From the NCBI GenBank assembly GCA_018524725.1, contig JAEUWP010000366.1, positions 124,001-188,000 on the forward strand: 64,000 nucleotides of DNA, written 5' to 3'. Of this stretch, positions 1-13,343 are shown one piece after another. The notes below the pieces were generated by a model. It had not been told where the DNA came from, searched no databases, and saw nothing but the letters and a program-made list of their open reading frames with translations. Source of the stretch: Podaxis mareebaensis. Lineage: Eukaryota > Basidiomycota > Agaricomycetes > Agaricales > Agaricaceae. Position 1 is the first letter of the stretch; the number at the start of each line of letters is the position of its first letter. The translations under genes and the position numbers were made by a program.

Positions 1-914
1 TGCATCCACCAACGTCCGAGTATGTTACGTCTGGTTTCTCCTCGACCTGCATCATGGTGACAGAAGCATCGATTTTAGGTGGTAATGGTATCTGGATCTG
101 ATACTTTGTCCGGTCAACGCTAGTAGGAACTATTAGGGTATGGCAATTATGTGGTCGCACAATATTACTCACCCCACGCGCATGCCTTCTTCAATGTCCG
201 TTGCCGCAACTCGGTCACCGAGACCAACAACAAATTTGGCAATTTGCTTGATGTTGATGACATACTTGTCTTGCTCATCAGCACCCTTCTGCCCTTGCAT
301 CGCCCCAAGTGGGTTGACTGCCTTTGCAGCCTCGGCGAGTTTGGGGTCCACAGGAATAATCTTGGTACATCGCGCGACCTGCAGTGGGTGTTCTTCGCTC
401 ATGCGCTGTCGGTCTGCAGCAAGATCCCAGAGATTTGGTGACGCAAGTCCTGTATCAGACTCCTTCACGCCTGTCGACTTTGTTAGCGGCAGAATGTCGT
501 CAGACACAACGATGACGCACCTAGCTTGTCATTTATACGCTTCTGAATGTCCTTGATATCCTTCTCCACATCCTTCAGTTTCCGCGCATACGGGCCTTGA
601 CCCTAAAATGATGTTAATTGGTACCAGAAGGGCTGCTGGGCTGCGAATACGTACGTATGTCTTTAATATCTGAATGTCACTATCGTCGAGGGCTGTAGGG
701 AGTCAGTCAACGAGTAGAGATCCAAAGGCAAAGACACGTACCAACAATCTTCTCGTCGGGCTTGTCGTCTATCCTCTTCTCGTCTGTGCAAGGTTTGAGT
801 CGGTGAAGCAAAAGTGCGGAGACTACTGGTACGCACATTTCTCCCAGTCACTGCAGAGAGGGTTAGGATATAAGATGTGGGTGAAAATACACAGACTTAC
901 GCTTTCGGAGGCAT
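1..914 (-). CDS. RPT1: 26S proteasome regulatory ATPase Rpt1, N-terminal part (cut by window edge)
   Basis: Rpt1 is one of six AAA ATPases in the base of the 19S regulatory particle, which unfolds ubiquitinated substrates for the 20S core. The start codon at 914-912 opens a five-residue first exon (MPPKA). Several short introns follow. Joined exons give DEKRIDDKP, then [10 protein letters not shown], then GQGPYARKL with a heptad-rich coiled coil, then [20 protein letters not shown] and EEGMRVG. These follow the Rpt1/PSMC2 order, including the OB-domain stretch. The last readable residues at the left edge are TYSDVGGC, which sit just before the AAA domain. Walker A and the rest lie outside the window, so the gene is partial because of the cut and not because it is broken. 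It diverges from VMA1 across 131 bases that hold a GTCACGTGAC palindrome. Confidence 0.95.
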
Positions 915-976
915 GTTTGTGGTGAATGTGGTGAGGAGAGAAACGAGGCGAGCAGAATCTCATTACGCGTTCACTG

Positions 977-986
977 GTCACGTGAC
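977..986. promoter_or_regulatory. GTCACGTGAC palindrome (E-box, CLEAR/Cbf1-like) between RPT1 and VMA1
   Basis: A perfect 10-base palindrome lies about 60 bases upstream of both the RPT1 and VMA1 start codons. It equals the mammalian CLEAR consensus bound by TFEB-type bHLH proteins and contains the fungal Cbf1 core RTCACRTG. The same octamer recurs in four other promoters of this window. Function is inferred from sequence and position only. Confidence 0.55.
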
Positions 987-1045
987 TGTCGGCTTGGACC
1001 GATGGCAAGGCAGGCTTGAAATGGATATCTCTCCTGCCCACAACC

Positions 1046-3416
<2,371 letters not shown>

Positions 3417-3744
3417 GGAGATTTAACGTACTTAACACCCCGATTTTAGGGACACTTTTCATCTTCGTTTTTGTTTTTTTTTCATTCCCATTTATGCATA
3501 TGCATGCCTCCTCGTGGCGATCTTCCAGCTGTGTAATATGTAGTAGCAGCGGACGATAGCGCGCCACGTATGAGTAATGTAGTCTCTTGTGATGCAAGAA
3601 GTCTAGACAGAACACTTGATGGTGCGCCCCTGTGAGCCCAAACCGATAATTCATGTCGTCATACACTCAGACTTTTGGAGCTCTGGAAATAGTACGCCAT
3701 ATATAACACTCGCCGCGAGTCGGTGCACCTTGACAATCCCCGCG
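3417..3744. other. Intergenic: VMA1 3' region and promoter of the fasciclin gene
   Basis: About 330 bases without a supportable gene. A T-rich stretch near 3462-3482 follows the VMA1 stop, and a TATA box lies close to the next start codon. Confidence 0.6.
3699..3706 (+). promoter_or_regulatory. TATA box of the fasciclin-domain gene
   Basis: The sequence ATATATAA lies about 40 bases before the ATG at 3745. A clear TATA box is uncommon among the housekeeping promoters here and fits a regulated secreted product. Confidence 0.4.
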
Positions 3745-5481
3745 ATGCTGCTCTTATCTTTTCTGTACCTGGGCAGCCTGGCGGCCGCCTCACCCACTTC
3801 TGGACCATGGAGTCGAATGAACCTGTTCGGCTTCAATGCGGAACAACTTCCCTTGCCTTCTGTCCCAGAACTTGTCAAGGACACACCCCTTGAGGGACTG
3901 TTCCCTGATGAAAGGCACCACCACGAAGGAACCATTTGGGAGATCATTAGCAATGACTCGAAGTATGATGTTTCTCCATTCCCCAAACGACCGACCTCGA
4001 GTTCACCTACATACAATAGGTTCTCCAAATTGACAAAGGCTATCGAATTCGCCGATGCAGCTCACTACTTTGACGACGAAGATTCCCAGTGAGATATACC
4101 CTCTTCCGATCACCAGGCCCCAGTCTGACAAGTTCCCCAGTGTTACATTCTTCGCAACCCCTGACTGGGCACTTCCCGGTCACGGCTGCGACAAACTCTC
4201 CCAGATTGACCAAGTAACCGAGGACAATGTGGCGTCCTTTGCTCTAATCCAAAATTGCCATTGGGGTGATGTCATGTCCGCTGTTGAAGACCTGGACACC
4301 TCCCTGCTGCTGGACGACAAGAAGAAAGAGCGCCGCAAGAAATTGTTTAAGCTCTTGGTCCGTGCTATCCTTGCATATGAAGTTTTGCCGGAGGCCTTCG
4401 ACATTTGCTCCCTCGGCGATAATAGCACCTATGCGACCAAGTTGGCCATTCCGGGCGTTCTGGAAGGACAGCCTCTTCGTCTTCGAGTTGAGCAAGGGAT
4501 GTTGCCGCCGTCGACCAGGATCAATTTCTACTCAAAAGTAGTTTATCCTGATGTGAAGGCGTCCAATGGTGGGTTTTTCTTCCTCCTGTAAATCGAATCT
4601 GTCTCATACCAGGTGTCAAAAGGAATTATCCACATCGTTAATCATCCCGTACTTCCTCCGTTGTCAGCGTTCCAGATGATGTTCCTGCTCCCCGGACATT
4701 TCTCCATTTTGGTATGTCTCTTATTCTAACCAGAACAGTCCAGTGGAAATAGTTCATGTTTTCCAGACTTCGGCTATTCAGCGTGTCGGTCTCACAGACG
4801 ATATCGACTTGCGCTTTGTCGACGAGCACGATCACCATCACGGTCACAAGCTCAAGGGCACTTCCTCGCTCACTCTTTTCGCCCCAGCTAATTCTGCATT
4901 CGAACGATTGCCACCCAAGTTAAGGATGTTTCTGTTCTCGCCTTTGGGCCACCACGTCCTGCGCAAGGTGCTCGAATATCACATTGTGCCCGGCCTTGTC
5001 ATCCACTCCGGTAAGGTCTCCTGATAGGCAGTTACACGGAAATTCAGTTTTGTTGTTAGATTATCAGTTCAACAAGTCAGCTCATACCGCCCCCGACTAC
5101 GCGAATAAAGAACACGTACACTACTTTTCTCACGGAGAGATTATTTCCAACCAACATTTCCATCTTCCAACACTGTCTGATAATCGCACCGTTCATGCCC
5201 ACATCAAGAGGACTGAATTTAAGCTCCCAGTTCCCGGTCCTGATAAGCCAACGGTTACAGGGACGCAATTTACTGTCAATCACCACGGCGTCCTCATCCG
5301 CGATATGGTGGCCAGTAATGCCGCCATCCACGCCTTGGACCATATCCTGGATCCGCGTCGTCACCGTCACCACCATGATTGCCAGGACAATGCTTATCAA
5401 GAGGGCCAGACAGACGGGAATTACGATGCTTCATGGGAAGGCTGGGAGGACTGGTTGGTCCAATGGGCAAATTCTGCCTGA
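3745..5481 (+). CDS. Secreted protein with two fasciclin (FAS1) domains and His-rich clusters
   Basis: FAS1 domains mediate adhesion or cell-surface contacts, and fungal members are secreted or wall-associated. The ATG at 3745 opens a signal peptide (MLLLSFLYLGSLAAAS). The first intron, 4089-4140, joins FDDEDSH to VTFFATPDWALP, the conserved first strand of a FAS1 domain. A second FAS1 domain shows LTLFAPANSAFERLPP, then VLRKVLEYHIVPG, and ends in NHHGVLIRDMVASNAAIHALD. Two further introns lie near 4570-4770 and 5010-5065. Three His-rich patches stand out: ERHHHEG before domain 1, EHDHHHGH between the domains and RRHRHHHDC at the end. The C-terminus is Trp-rich (WEGWEDWLVQW) with no hydrophobic GPI signal, so the product is probably soluble. 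Total is about 500 residues. The FAS1 assignment is firm. A metal-binding role is inference. Confidence 0.85.
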
Positions 5482-5617
5482 GCCTTTCATATCTTCTGAG
5501 ACAGTTTTAAAGTACTAACATTGTTCGTTGCCTTCACCTGTGTGGTTCTGTCAGTGCACAGCGATTTGGGTTAACAGATCGCCATGTACATTACTTAGCT
5601 TCCCGATCGCCTCGTGT

Positions 5618-7432
5618 TTATGAAATAGTATCAGCATTGGTCCGCCTTTCCCGCTCAGCCTTGGCAGCTAGCCGTTTGTGCGACCGTGTTTTTTGGTGAA
5701 TGTCCCATTCCGATCCTTGCTCAATCATGACGGGCCGGCTTTTGTCAACGGTGCACACTGGACAAACCATCTTGCGTCTGGCCTCTAGCACAGCAGTTGG
5801 CCTGCATGCAAAGTTCAGCAATAGCTTCTGATATGAATGCATGCCAGCCATACTCGACATTTTTCTCCTTAATAGTTAGCAGGCTATTGGCCCTTTCTGA
5901 CAATGATTTTGCTTCTGGAAGATCGTGTTCATCTAAGAAATCTAACACGCAATAAGGTTTCAGAATCCATGGCATTTGCCTTGACTACTCACCTTCCGTG
6001 ATTTTGATCGCGGGTTCCTGAACGTTCGTTTGCCATTCATTTCCGAGTTCTAGACAGCGTGAATCAGCCAGAATACTTGGGTGATTGCTCGCGTTCCAGA
6101 CCTGTTGCGTCCAGCAAGTACATTGGTGTCACTGTGCTTTCCTTGTTCGCAAAATTGACAACTGGGATAAGTTTATTGCGGATCCAGGATATCTGCCGCT
6201 TTGCATACTGCTTTGTTGATAATTTCATTCTGTCGACTGCTTGGAGAAACTCTTGTTGCGAGCTCTCAGGATTGGATAGGTAGTTATGAAATTCCTTGTA
6301 ACCTAGCACGGTTCGTGCGTCAGCCTACGGTTTCAGCCATGTAGAAGGGCCCCAATCGTACCAATGGCTTGGTAGATGCCCAGACTATAGTCTGTGTTAA
6401 GACTTGACGAGAGGTCGGTGGAGGAAGCCTCTGACGCTATTTTTCGGAGTGTGCGGATCTCGTCGAGTAAGCCAAGCTAATGGAAGCCGAGTTGGTGAGG
6501 CATTCAAGAAGTGGCTAAAAACTGGTGCACACCTCTATCATCTTGTCCACGCGCTCGTATAGCCGCCTCTCCAGGATACTTGGCTCCGCATATAGCCAAA
6601 AGAAGAGCGTCCGGAATCTGGTTTCCTGGTATCGGCCACGATTCTGATACTCTTTTGAGAATGAACAAACCTTGGCTCATTAACAGCATTCCTTGAGGCT
6701 TGCTCAGCAACGATATCGCTTGCTTTTCTGCCGGTTTCCTTGACTATCTCTAGACTTCTCAGTACTTTGCGGGTATCTCGCCAATGCCACCGCGCAGCCA
6801 TCACGGGATCGAGTGTATTGAGGAGATTATACATCATCAATGCTGCATCAGGGTCCGTACTGGCTGAAGGCGGGGTTTCAGGCAGAGATTCAAAAAGCTG
6901 AAGCAGCTCGGGTTCAGTGACATGGGCAACAAGATCTTGCATGTCCTCCAGGTTTTTGTGTGCCGGTTTTGGTGGCGTTGAAGGCTCCTCCGTCTTGGGC
7001 GAGCCAATTAGACGATCAGGAAAGACGAGGTGTTGAATCCAGTATGATGTTCCGCCAACCACAATTGGCACTTCTCCGTTCTCGTGGATCTCGTTGATCT
7101 GGAATCTATGAGCCAACGCGACAATACCCCAGAATGGGTGAACTTACCAGCTTGATAGCATCTTGGACCCATTGACCGACGACGTACTGCTCCCCGGGTT
7201 TCTTGAAATCCATCAAGAGGTGCTCGACACCTTTTCGTTCCTCCTGGGGCATTTTGTTCGTGATCACGTCCAGCCCTTCGTATACTTGCATAGAGTCGGC
7301 GTTGATAATTTTGGCCCCACGCCAGCCATGCTTGAAGCCGCCCTGTTTGAGCCGCAAGGCAAGTTCTACTGCAATATTGGACTTCCCAACACCGGTGGTT
7401 CCGCAAATTGCAATTAAGGGTCGTAGAGCCAT
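5618..7432 (-). CDS. MOD5: tRNA dimethylallyltransferase (isopentenylates A37), with C-terminal zinc finger
   Basis: The enzyme transfers a dimethylallyl group to A37 of tRNAs that read UNN codons, in cytosol, nucleus and mitochondria. The start at 7432-7430 gives MALRPLIAICG and then Walker A GTTGVGKS, followed by the family signature NADSMQVYEGLDVITNKM. Later exons hold the DFKKPGEQYVV region, the acceptor-binding part ending HLVFPDRLIG, ARWHWRDTRKVLRSLEI and GYKEFHNYL. The C-terminus near 5650-5770 carries a matrin-type C2H2 finger: CPVC, then IEQGSEWDIH and a second His in TRSH, as in eukaryotic MOD5/TRIT1. An in-frame upstream extension begins only at a TTG, so I kept the ATG. There are at least five introns and about 450 residues. 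Confidence 0.92.
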
Positions 7433-7811
7433 TCGAAAAGCTACGAACGAGGACTTTGGCTGAAGGTCGAAATTGGCCACGAAACTTGGATTAGTTACTG
7501 ATGTAATGCTTGCTGTTTTTGACACTCGGATCAAAATGTTGTGATGCGAAAGTATCTACAATTTCCTACAGTTCCAGTTAAAATATTTTTGTCGCTTGGT
7601 GATTCATGAGATCTATTACAGTACGTGAAGGAGAGGGACCATCTAATGAGGGAGAGGACATGTATGGTAGTCCAACTAAACAGATTAGGTGTTTTATGGG
7701 AACATGGAATTAGTGTTTGAAAAGGGAGTATAGACATAACGAGGTCAGGTCATCATATCGAGCGCAACGAGAACCTTCGGAATTGCCCAGGTTCAGTCGC
7801 ATGTACCAGTG
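7433..7811. other. Intergenic: MOD5 promoter and 3' end of the PHD-finger gene
   Basis: About 380 bases between two minus-strand genes. I see no convincing reading frame or RNA gene. It should hold the MOD5 promoter and the 3' untranslated region of the gene at 7812-11171. Confidence 0.5.
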
Positions 7812-10800
7812 TCATGACTTATTTGGGGTGCCTAAGCTTCCGGAATTGGTTACAGAGATAGATCCCATATTACTCAACCGTGGCAAGCGGATCTTGAGGG
7901 AGGGGGTCGTAGGTGCAGAGGAAGGGGCATTTAGGGTCGTCGTAGATGTTGGGGGAGGCATGCGGGAACGTGATGGAGTGCGCACACTGCGTCTTCGGGT
8001 CACTCTCTTCTCTTTTTCTTCATAATCTAGTTTTCTTTCCTTCGCACTCTCGGAGGCATTGGGTTTATAAGAGGGATCGTGGGCGTCCTCATCCCGTTCT
8101 TTCCGTTTCCTCCCACGCTTTGGAGGAATTGGAACGGGTTTTGCTTCTTCTGCCTCTTTGAGAATGGCAGGCCGCCTTCCTCGCCGTTTCGAGGGTGTCT
8201 ACATAACATGTCAGGATATTCACCAATATTTTTCCAATTTGGATAGTAATCACCTTGTTCGGCAAGGTTGTTGAAGAGTTATCCGTATTAGTTCCGTTTA
8301 TCAGAGCCAGCGAGTCATCTGATTCCTCAACCTGGCACATGGATTAAGTATGAGAGTTCGAGCCTTATGTAAGGTATTCTGTCGTTACCTTGACAAGGAC
8401 AACTTTCTTTGGAGGTGGTACGATGGGGATCGCAGCCTCCGCCACATTGTTCTCCACGGGTGTGGTATTACCGGGCTTCGCAGTATCCTGGTTGGCACGT
8501 CATAATTGTCAACCACACTTGAAGTCCTCGTTTTGCAACAGACTCACCTTGGAAGCCACGCTAGTCATGGATGATTCCTGCGCCACATTCCTACTTTTTG
8601 ACCTCAATTCACGCGTGCTAGTTTCGGGTTGCACGCTCGGAGCCGAGCGTTTTCTCCTCGTAGTGATTACTGTTGACACCGACGTCGCAAGGGTACTTGT
8701 CGAATCTGTAGAGGTGCTTGGTTGAGGCCGGATGTATCCATTAAACGTCGCGGCTTTTGTAAGACGCTAGATATGAAATAACAATCAATAAGTTGCTGAT
8801 TCAGATCACATCACATGAAGAGCCTACCTTTGCATGCGTAACTGTATTGGCAACTCTGCCCCTTGTTTTGACGGGTACCTCTGCCTCGGAAGTTGTTTGC
8901 ACAGCCCTGTCAGTCGTCCTTCGCCGCGAGCTACCGTTGACGGTCGAGGATTGCGGTCTTCCTATCTTCAAATGACAGAGCACCTACACAGATAAGAACT
9001 CAATCAAAAACAAGATTCTAATGTCGATGTATGCAGTCTTCTCGCACCTCAGCAATCTTCAAATCATCCGTTTCTGGGGTGAGACCTATGTCGTTATGTG
9101 GATCGTCTCCAAAATCATCCAATGAGCTCAGCGATGTGAGTGGGGAAGACATTGCAGAAGAAACAGCGTCCTTCTCTTCTCTGAATCACGGGATCAGGGG
9201 CTGCTGGTACGGATCAGACGGAAGAACTGACTGATGTTGGGGACCATTGCTTTTGTTGAGTTTGCTCCAGAAATCAAGGATAATCGTTCGCTCAGGGACG
9301 CGGTATCGGCGACCGTTTATCAACACTTCATCTGTAGCCATCCGATTCGGTTGTTGTACAGGGGTCGCACTTTCAGATGGAATAATATCGATGTTCCCGT
9401 TATTAAATTGTCCCGGTCGGTCAATGTCGATGGTTGGGTAGGGATTTGATTTGGGAATTCGGCGCCTGATGGGCTGATAGACAAGGACGTTGATTGGCTG
9501 TGAACAATTGGGGTCGATAGTGAAATTAAATATATGGCATACCAGGACTTTTTCCGAATGATTTGGGCACATCCACTTCTTGTTGTAAGGAGGCATACTC
9601 GGAAGAGGAGGATCCAAGCAGTCTAAATGCCAGTGAAGAGCACAGAAATCACACGAAACCATACTCCTCCAACCGTCTTCTGAAGCGCCCTTGGGCACCG
9701 ACGATCGCCTTGTTCGCTTTGTGGCAGGTGCTGTGGCGGCGAGGCCACTAGGAAGAGCGGACATCCCGCACTGAAAGCATAGCACGGGGGCACCATTTCT
9801 GTCTCTTAGACGATAAGGATCCCTGTCTTCCAATAGGCCAAGTCGGCTAAATCACAAAAAAATTCGAACTGCGTTCAGGGCAAACGATACAGGAATGGCC
9901 TTACTTTTGACGGGGTGGTTTGTATTCGGCCATGTTGACATAATTGCCTTTTGGGCCCGAGCCCACTGGAAAACAAGGTTAAGCGAACGTTGAGGCTAGA
10001 TGGAAAGGGGATCCACCATCTTTGAAGTAGGTCCGGATATCCTCGGGTAACTGAAACTCCACCGGAATCGACATATTCAACTGATGGATCAAGGGCGACA
10101 ACAGTGAGGGTGGTGGTTTCGCAGGTGGTTGCTAGGGGAGAGTAAGGCCAACAGTATTGGCAAAGGAAGAATTCCTGCCCACCTTACGTATCACGCACGC
10201 TGGGCAAAACCACCTGGTGTCACCCTCCTCTACGCTCTCCATAGGCGGATCGAGACACCAAAGGTGAAAAGCTCGAGGACATCCATCGCAGTACACGAGA
10301 TCGCCGTGAGAGCGACAGGAAGAGCAATGATCGTCGTTTAGCTTGAGGAAGAAGATGAGTCAGGTGCAGGACGAGACACGGAGAACACACCAGGTTGGAT
10401 GTTGGGGGGTCAGGCGACGGTAGTAAAACGTTCTTCGGCTCCTCTTTCACTTTCACAGGGGCTGGTTCGACCTCTTTGCCCTTTCCTTTGTCTTTGCGCT
10501 TCGTTCTCCCATGCGACGTGGGGGCTGGGAGATCGTGGAGATTGAGGGAGGAATTGGAGCGAGAAAGGACGGGTTCGTCATCTGGGATGCCGGTCAAACT
10601 GTCTGTTTCCATAGGCGATGGTCCGGGCTGGAACTGTGTTGGACCGTCTGCAGAGCTGGTGCTCTCCAAGGGCACAGCAGGGGTTGCCCCATTTTGATTG
10701 CGGGCAGAGGCACGTTGAGCACGCCCCGAAGCCGTTCTTTTCCGGACGGGATAGCGACCATACGAGCCGTGTAGCGGTAGACAATTGATGTAATCCAACA

Positions 10801-11171
10801 TCACAAAGACAAAGGGGCAGAGTACGGAGGAAGGCAACGGTTAGTTGTGGGAGAGAAGGAGAGCGGTAGAAAGCTCACCCCTTGTCAACTCTGGAGCGCT
10901 TTGAGCGGAGGCTGTCCTGGGACTCTTGGCCAATAAGTGTACCGTGCATAATACCAGAATATGTGGATCCTGGGTCGGCTGGGGGCAAATAGGAAAAGAC
11001 AGTGGAAGGTTTTCTGGGGTCGCGTTTTTGGGCTGCTTGTTGGACAGAAGCAATCGAGGGAGGGCCTGGCAATATTTCAGTGGCAAGACTAGCATCTCCC
11101 TCGAGATGAGATGGCTGTTGGACAGTTACGCCAGGCAGCATGTATGGCGGGATGCTTGCTGTTGTGGCCAT
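7812..11171 (-). CDS. Rco1-like chromatin protein with two PHD fingers and AT-hooks
   Basis: This is probably the Rco1 subunit of an Rpd3S-type histone deacetylase complex, which acts on transcribed chromatin. The start at 11171-11169 gives MATTASIPPYM, followed by a disordered region with SKRSRVDKG and YPVRKRTASGRAQ. PHD finger 1 (about 10180-10345) reads DDHCSSCRSHGDLVYC, then CPRAFHLWCLDPP and RWFCPAC, a complete C4HC3 set. PHD finger 2 (about 9560-9800) reads LCFQCG, then SCDFCALHWHLDCLDPP and KWMCPNH. It is followed by the Rco1-type segment RRYRVPERTIILDFWSKL. The C-terminal half is Ser/Thr-rich and basic with AT-hook-like motifs (SKRRGRRPA and PKRGRKRKE near 8100-8200). The stop is at 7814-7812. 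The paired PHD order and RVPE..ILDFW support Rco1 over other PHD proteins. Exon joins in the low-complexity part are less certain. Confidence 0.78.
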
Positions 11172-12284
11172 CCTGGAGCATGAAAAGACCAAGAACTTAC
11201 GAGACCAGAGGGAGGAGGATGAAGTCAGGGAACAACCACACTAATCAGGTCACCCCGCCCTCACATCCTCCCTCCCCATCCACAATTTCGCTCGCTCGCA
11301 CTCACTGTTCCCCGATATATGTCTAGTTTTATTCCGATTCTATATACCCAGAGAATACATCTATTCTACATGCGATAACCACCAACCTGAACCGTGGCGG
11401 CGCTGTCTTTCAGCGCTCCAATTGTCCGACGGACAAAAGACTCGGTCCAACGCTCTCAGTCCTGCCCTTGACACACATACAGCCAAGTTGTCAAGGACAT
11501 GAGCATGTTCTCTCTGCTGCGGAGGCAGAAAATTGCTATCAGCAACCATCTATCAATTTTCCGTCAGTGAAAAGGAGATGAACGACGATGGCGAAAGGGA
11601 CGCACCGCTTGAGCGACCAAGGCCAGTACATTGCATTTGCTTCACAATGTAGTTCCGTGTTCTTTCGTTGAGTATAACGAGACCAATATTGGCAGCGGGA
11701 GCATCGCGAGATCCGCCGTGCTGGCAGGGCAGACCGCCCATCTTTTGTCATGTGCAGAACCTCGGTACGCTTCCGATGGCATCACGATGTGCGACCAATG
11801 CACAATTTCCGTCCTAATAACTCGACCGACCGGTGGCATAATCTACAGCAAAGAACGGGCGTGCTAGTTTCGCGGTCCAGGAGCCCGGAGCCTCCTCTCC
11901 TGTGATGAGTCGACACCGCGACTCTCCAATATGTAACAGGTTGAGCGCCGGAATGGACGCCATGATGTCGTTTTGAGTCAATCCTTCGTGACGGAGGTTT
12001 CGGAATATGATGTCCCCGTTAGTTCTTCAGCATTCCGCCAGTATACTGTAGAGTGCTGTTGCGGCCGTGCCCGTTAGGAACAGAGAGGAAGGTCTCCCTG
12101 CGTCGAGACGGTTCCCGACTGATATTCCGTACATACTTCCAAGACAGAACAGGCGGCTGTGCGTACACTTGAAGGTCCTGAAGAGATTTGTTGAAGAGGC
12201 TTGAAGGCGAGAAGGCAAGAGAAGTTGCATGTAGATATGTAGGATGTAACAAGCCCAAACAATTCTTTCTCTCTTTACCCCACA
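11172..12284. other. 1.1 kb gap before PRP38 with an unresolved coding-like minus-strand stretch
   Basis: On the minus strand from about 12230 down to 11361 there are codon-like frames I cannot join into a known protein. One frame runs ASIPALNLLHIGES, then LARPFFAVDYATGRSSY and a stop, then CALVAHRDAIGSVPRF and a stop, then AANIGLVILNERTRNYIV. Both stops might be removed by splicing: one lies in a possible intron starting GTACCG, and the other abuts a TTATTAG acceptor. Another frame reads ALPARRISRCSRCQYWSR, vaguely like the C-terminal cysteine motif of Mediator subunit 16, but there is no room for the rest of that protein. It could be a small fast-evolving gene or a decayed remnant. I assign no function. 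Confidence 0.3.
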
Positions 12285-13310
12285 ATGGCCAATACCACAG
12301 TCACCGGTGCAAAGGCAATCCATGGTCAAAATCCACAGGTCAGTCTTCCCTACACCTCTCCGCTACCATTATGCTCATCTGCGCAGTACCTAGTTGAGAC
12401 CGTCATCCGTAACCGCATTTATGAATCTACGTACTGGAAGGAACATTGTTTTGCCCTCACTGGTACGTTTATTGTTCTCTCAACGGCTTGCCCATGTCAA
12501 CCACGCTCCTAGCTGCTACCATCATAGACAAAGCCATCGAACTGCGAGCCATCGGAGGAGTCTATGGAGGAAACCAGAAACCAACAGAATTTCTGTGTCT
12601 TCTTCTGAAGCTTCTACAAATTCAACCGGAGAAGGAGATCCTCATAGAATATCTGCAAGCAGATGAATTCAAGTACGTCCTGCACGGCTGTCACTTTGTC
12701 TGTTCTGACCATCTTCTAGATATTTACGCGCTCTAGCGGTCATGTATATCCGAATGACCTTCCGAGCGGTGGAAGTATATGAAATACTGGAACCATTATT
12801 AAGAGACTATCGAAAACTACGGCAGCGGAATATGAGTGAGTATCACGTTTGCCCACTGTAAGGCGTCCAACTGACCAAGAATAAATCTTAGACGGATATT
12901 CATTGACATACATTGACGAATTTGTCTACGCACTACTGACGGAGGAACGAGTATGCGACATCATTCTACCGCGGATACCAAAGAGGCAAATTCTAGAAGA
13001 GACGGGAGAGCTAGGTCCCCGAAAAAGTCGACTTCTCGACGCAATGGAAGGCAAGAGCGACGACGAAAGTGAAAGAAGTCGTAGTAGCACTAGAAGTAGA
13101 AGCAGGAGCAGAAGTCCAGTCAGCATGAGAAGCAGGACTGGCAGTCGAGGGAGGAGCAGAAGCAGAAGTGAAGGCAGGAGTGTATCGAGGTCGAGGAGCG
13201 ACAGCGGGTCAAGATACATCTCCAGGAGTCCTTCGCGGTCGCGTTCTGGTTCAAGATCACCCTATCGTTCACGCAGTCGTAGTATTTCGCCGGACAGAAT
13301 GGAGACGTGA
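12285..13310 (+). CDS. PRP38: Pre-mRNA splicing factor Prp38 with an RS tail
   Basis: Prp38 enters the spliceosome with the tri-snRNP and is needed for its activation. The ATG at 12285 gives MANTTVTGAKAIHGQNPQ. After an intron the conserved core follows: YLVETVIRNRIYESTYWKEH, ELRAIGGVYGGNQKPTEFLC, LLKLLQIQPEKEI, AVMYIRMTF and LTYIDEFVYALL. A long C-terminal run of Arg-Ser dipeptides (about 13075-13290) ends at the TGA closing 13310. There are about five short introns. The core matches Prp38 in full. The RS tail is like the animal and plant proteins and unlike the short budding-yeast one. The stop lies 33 bases from the stop of the convergent uL15m gene. Confidence 0.95.
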
Positions 13311-13343
13311 AATGGTATTAAGGCGGTCCAATGAATTACTACA

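Noticed and set aside
1016..1045. N-terminal extension of VMA1
   Set aside because: The extra codons begin with TTG. The ATG at 1046 gives the normal family start.
7433..7534. N-terminal extension of MOD5 resembling a mitochondrial leader
   Set aside because: In-frame, but it begins with TTG and no ATG is available upstream in the frame. It could still matter if non-AUG initiation is used, but there is no evidence for that.
11539..11751. Mediator subunit Med16 gene
   Set aside because: Only a short Cys-containing motif is vaguely like the Med16 end. PRP38 begins at 12285, leaving no room for the other 700 or so residues.
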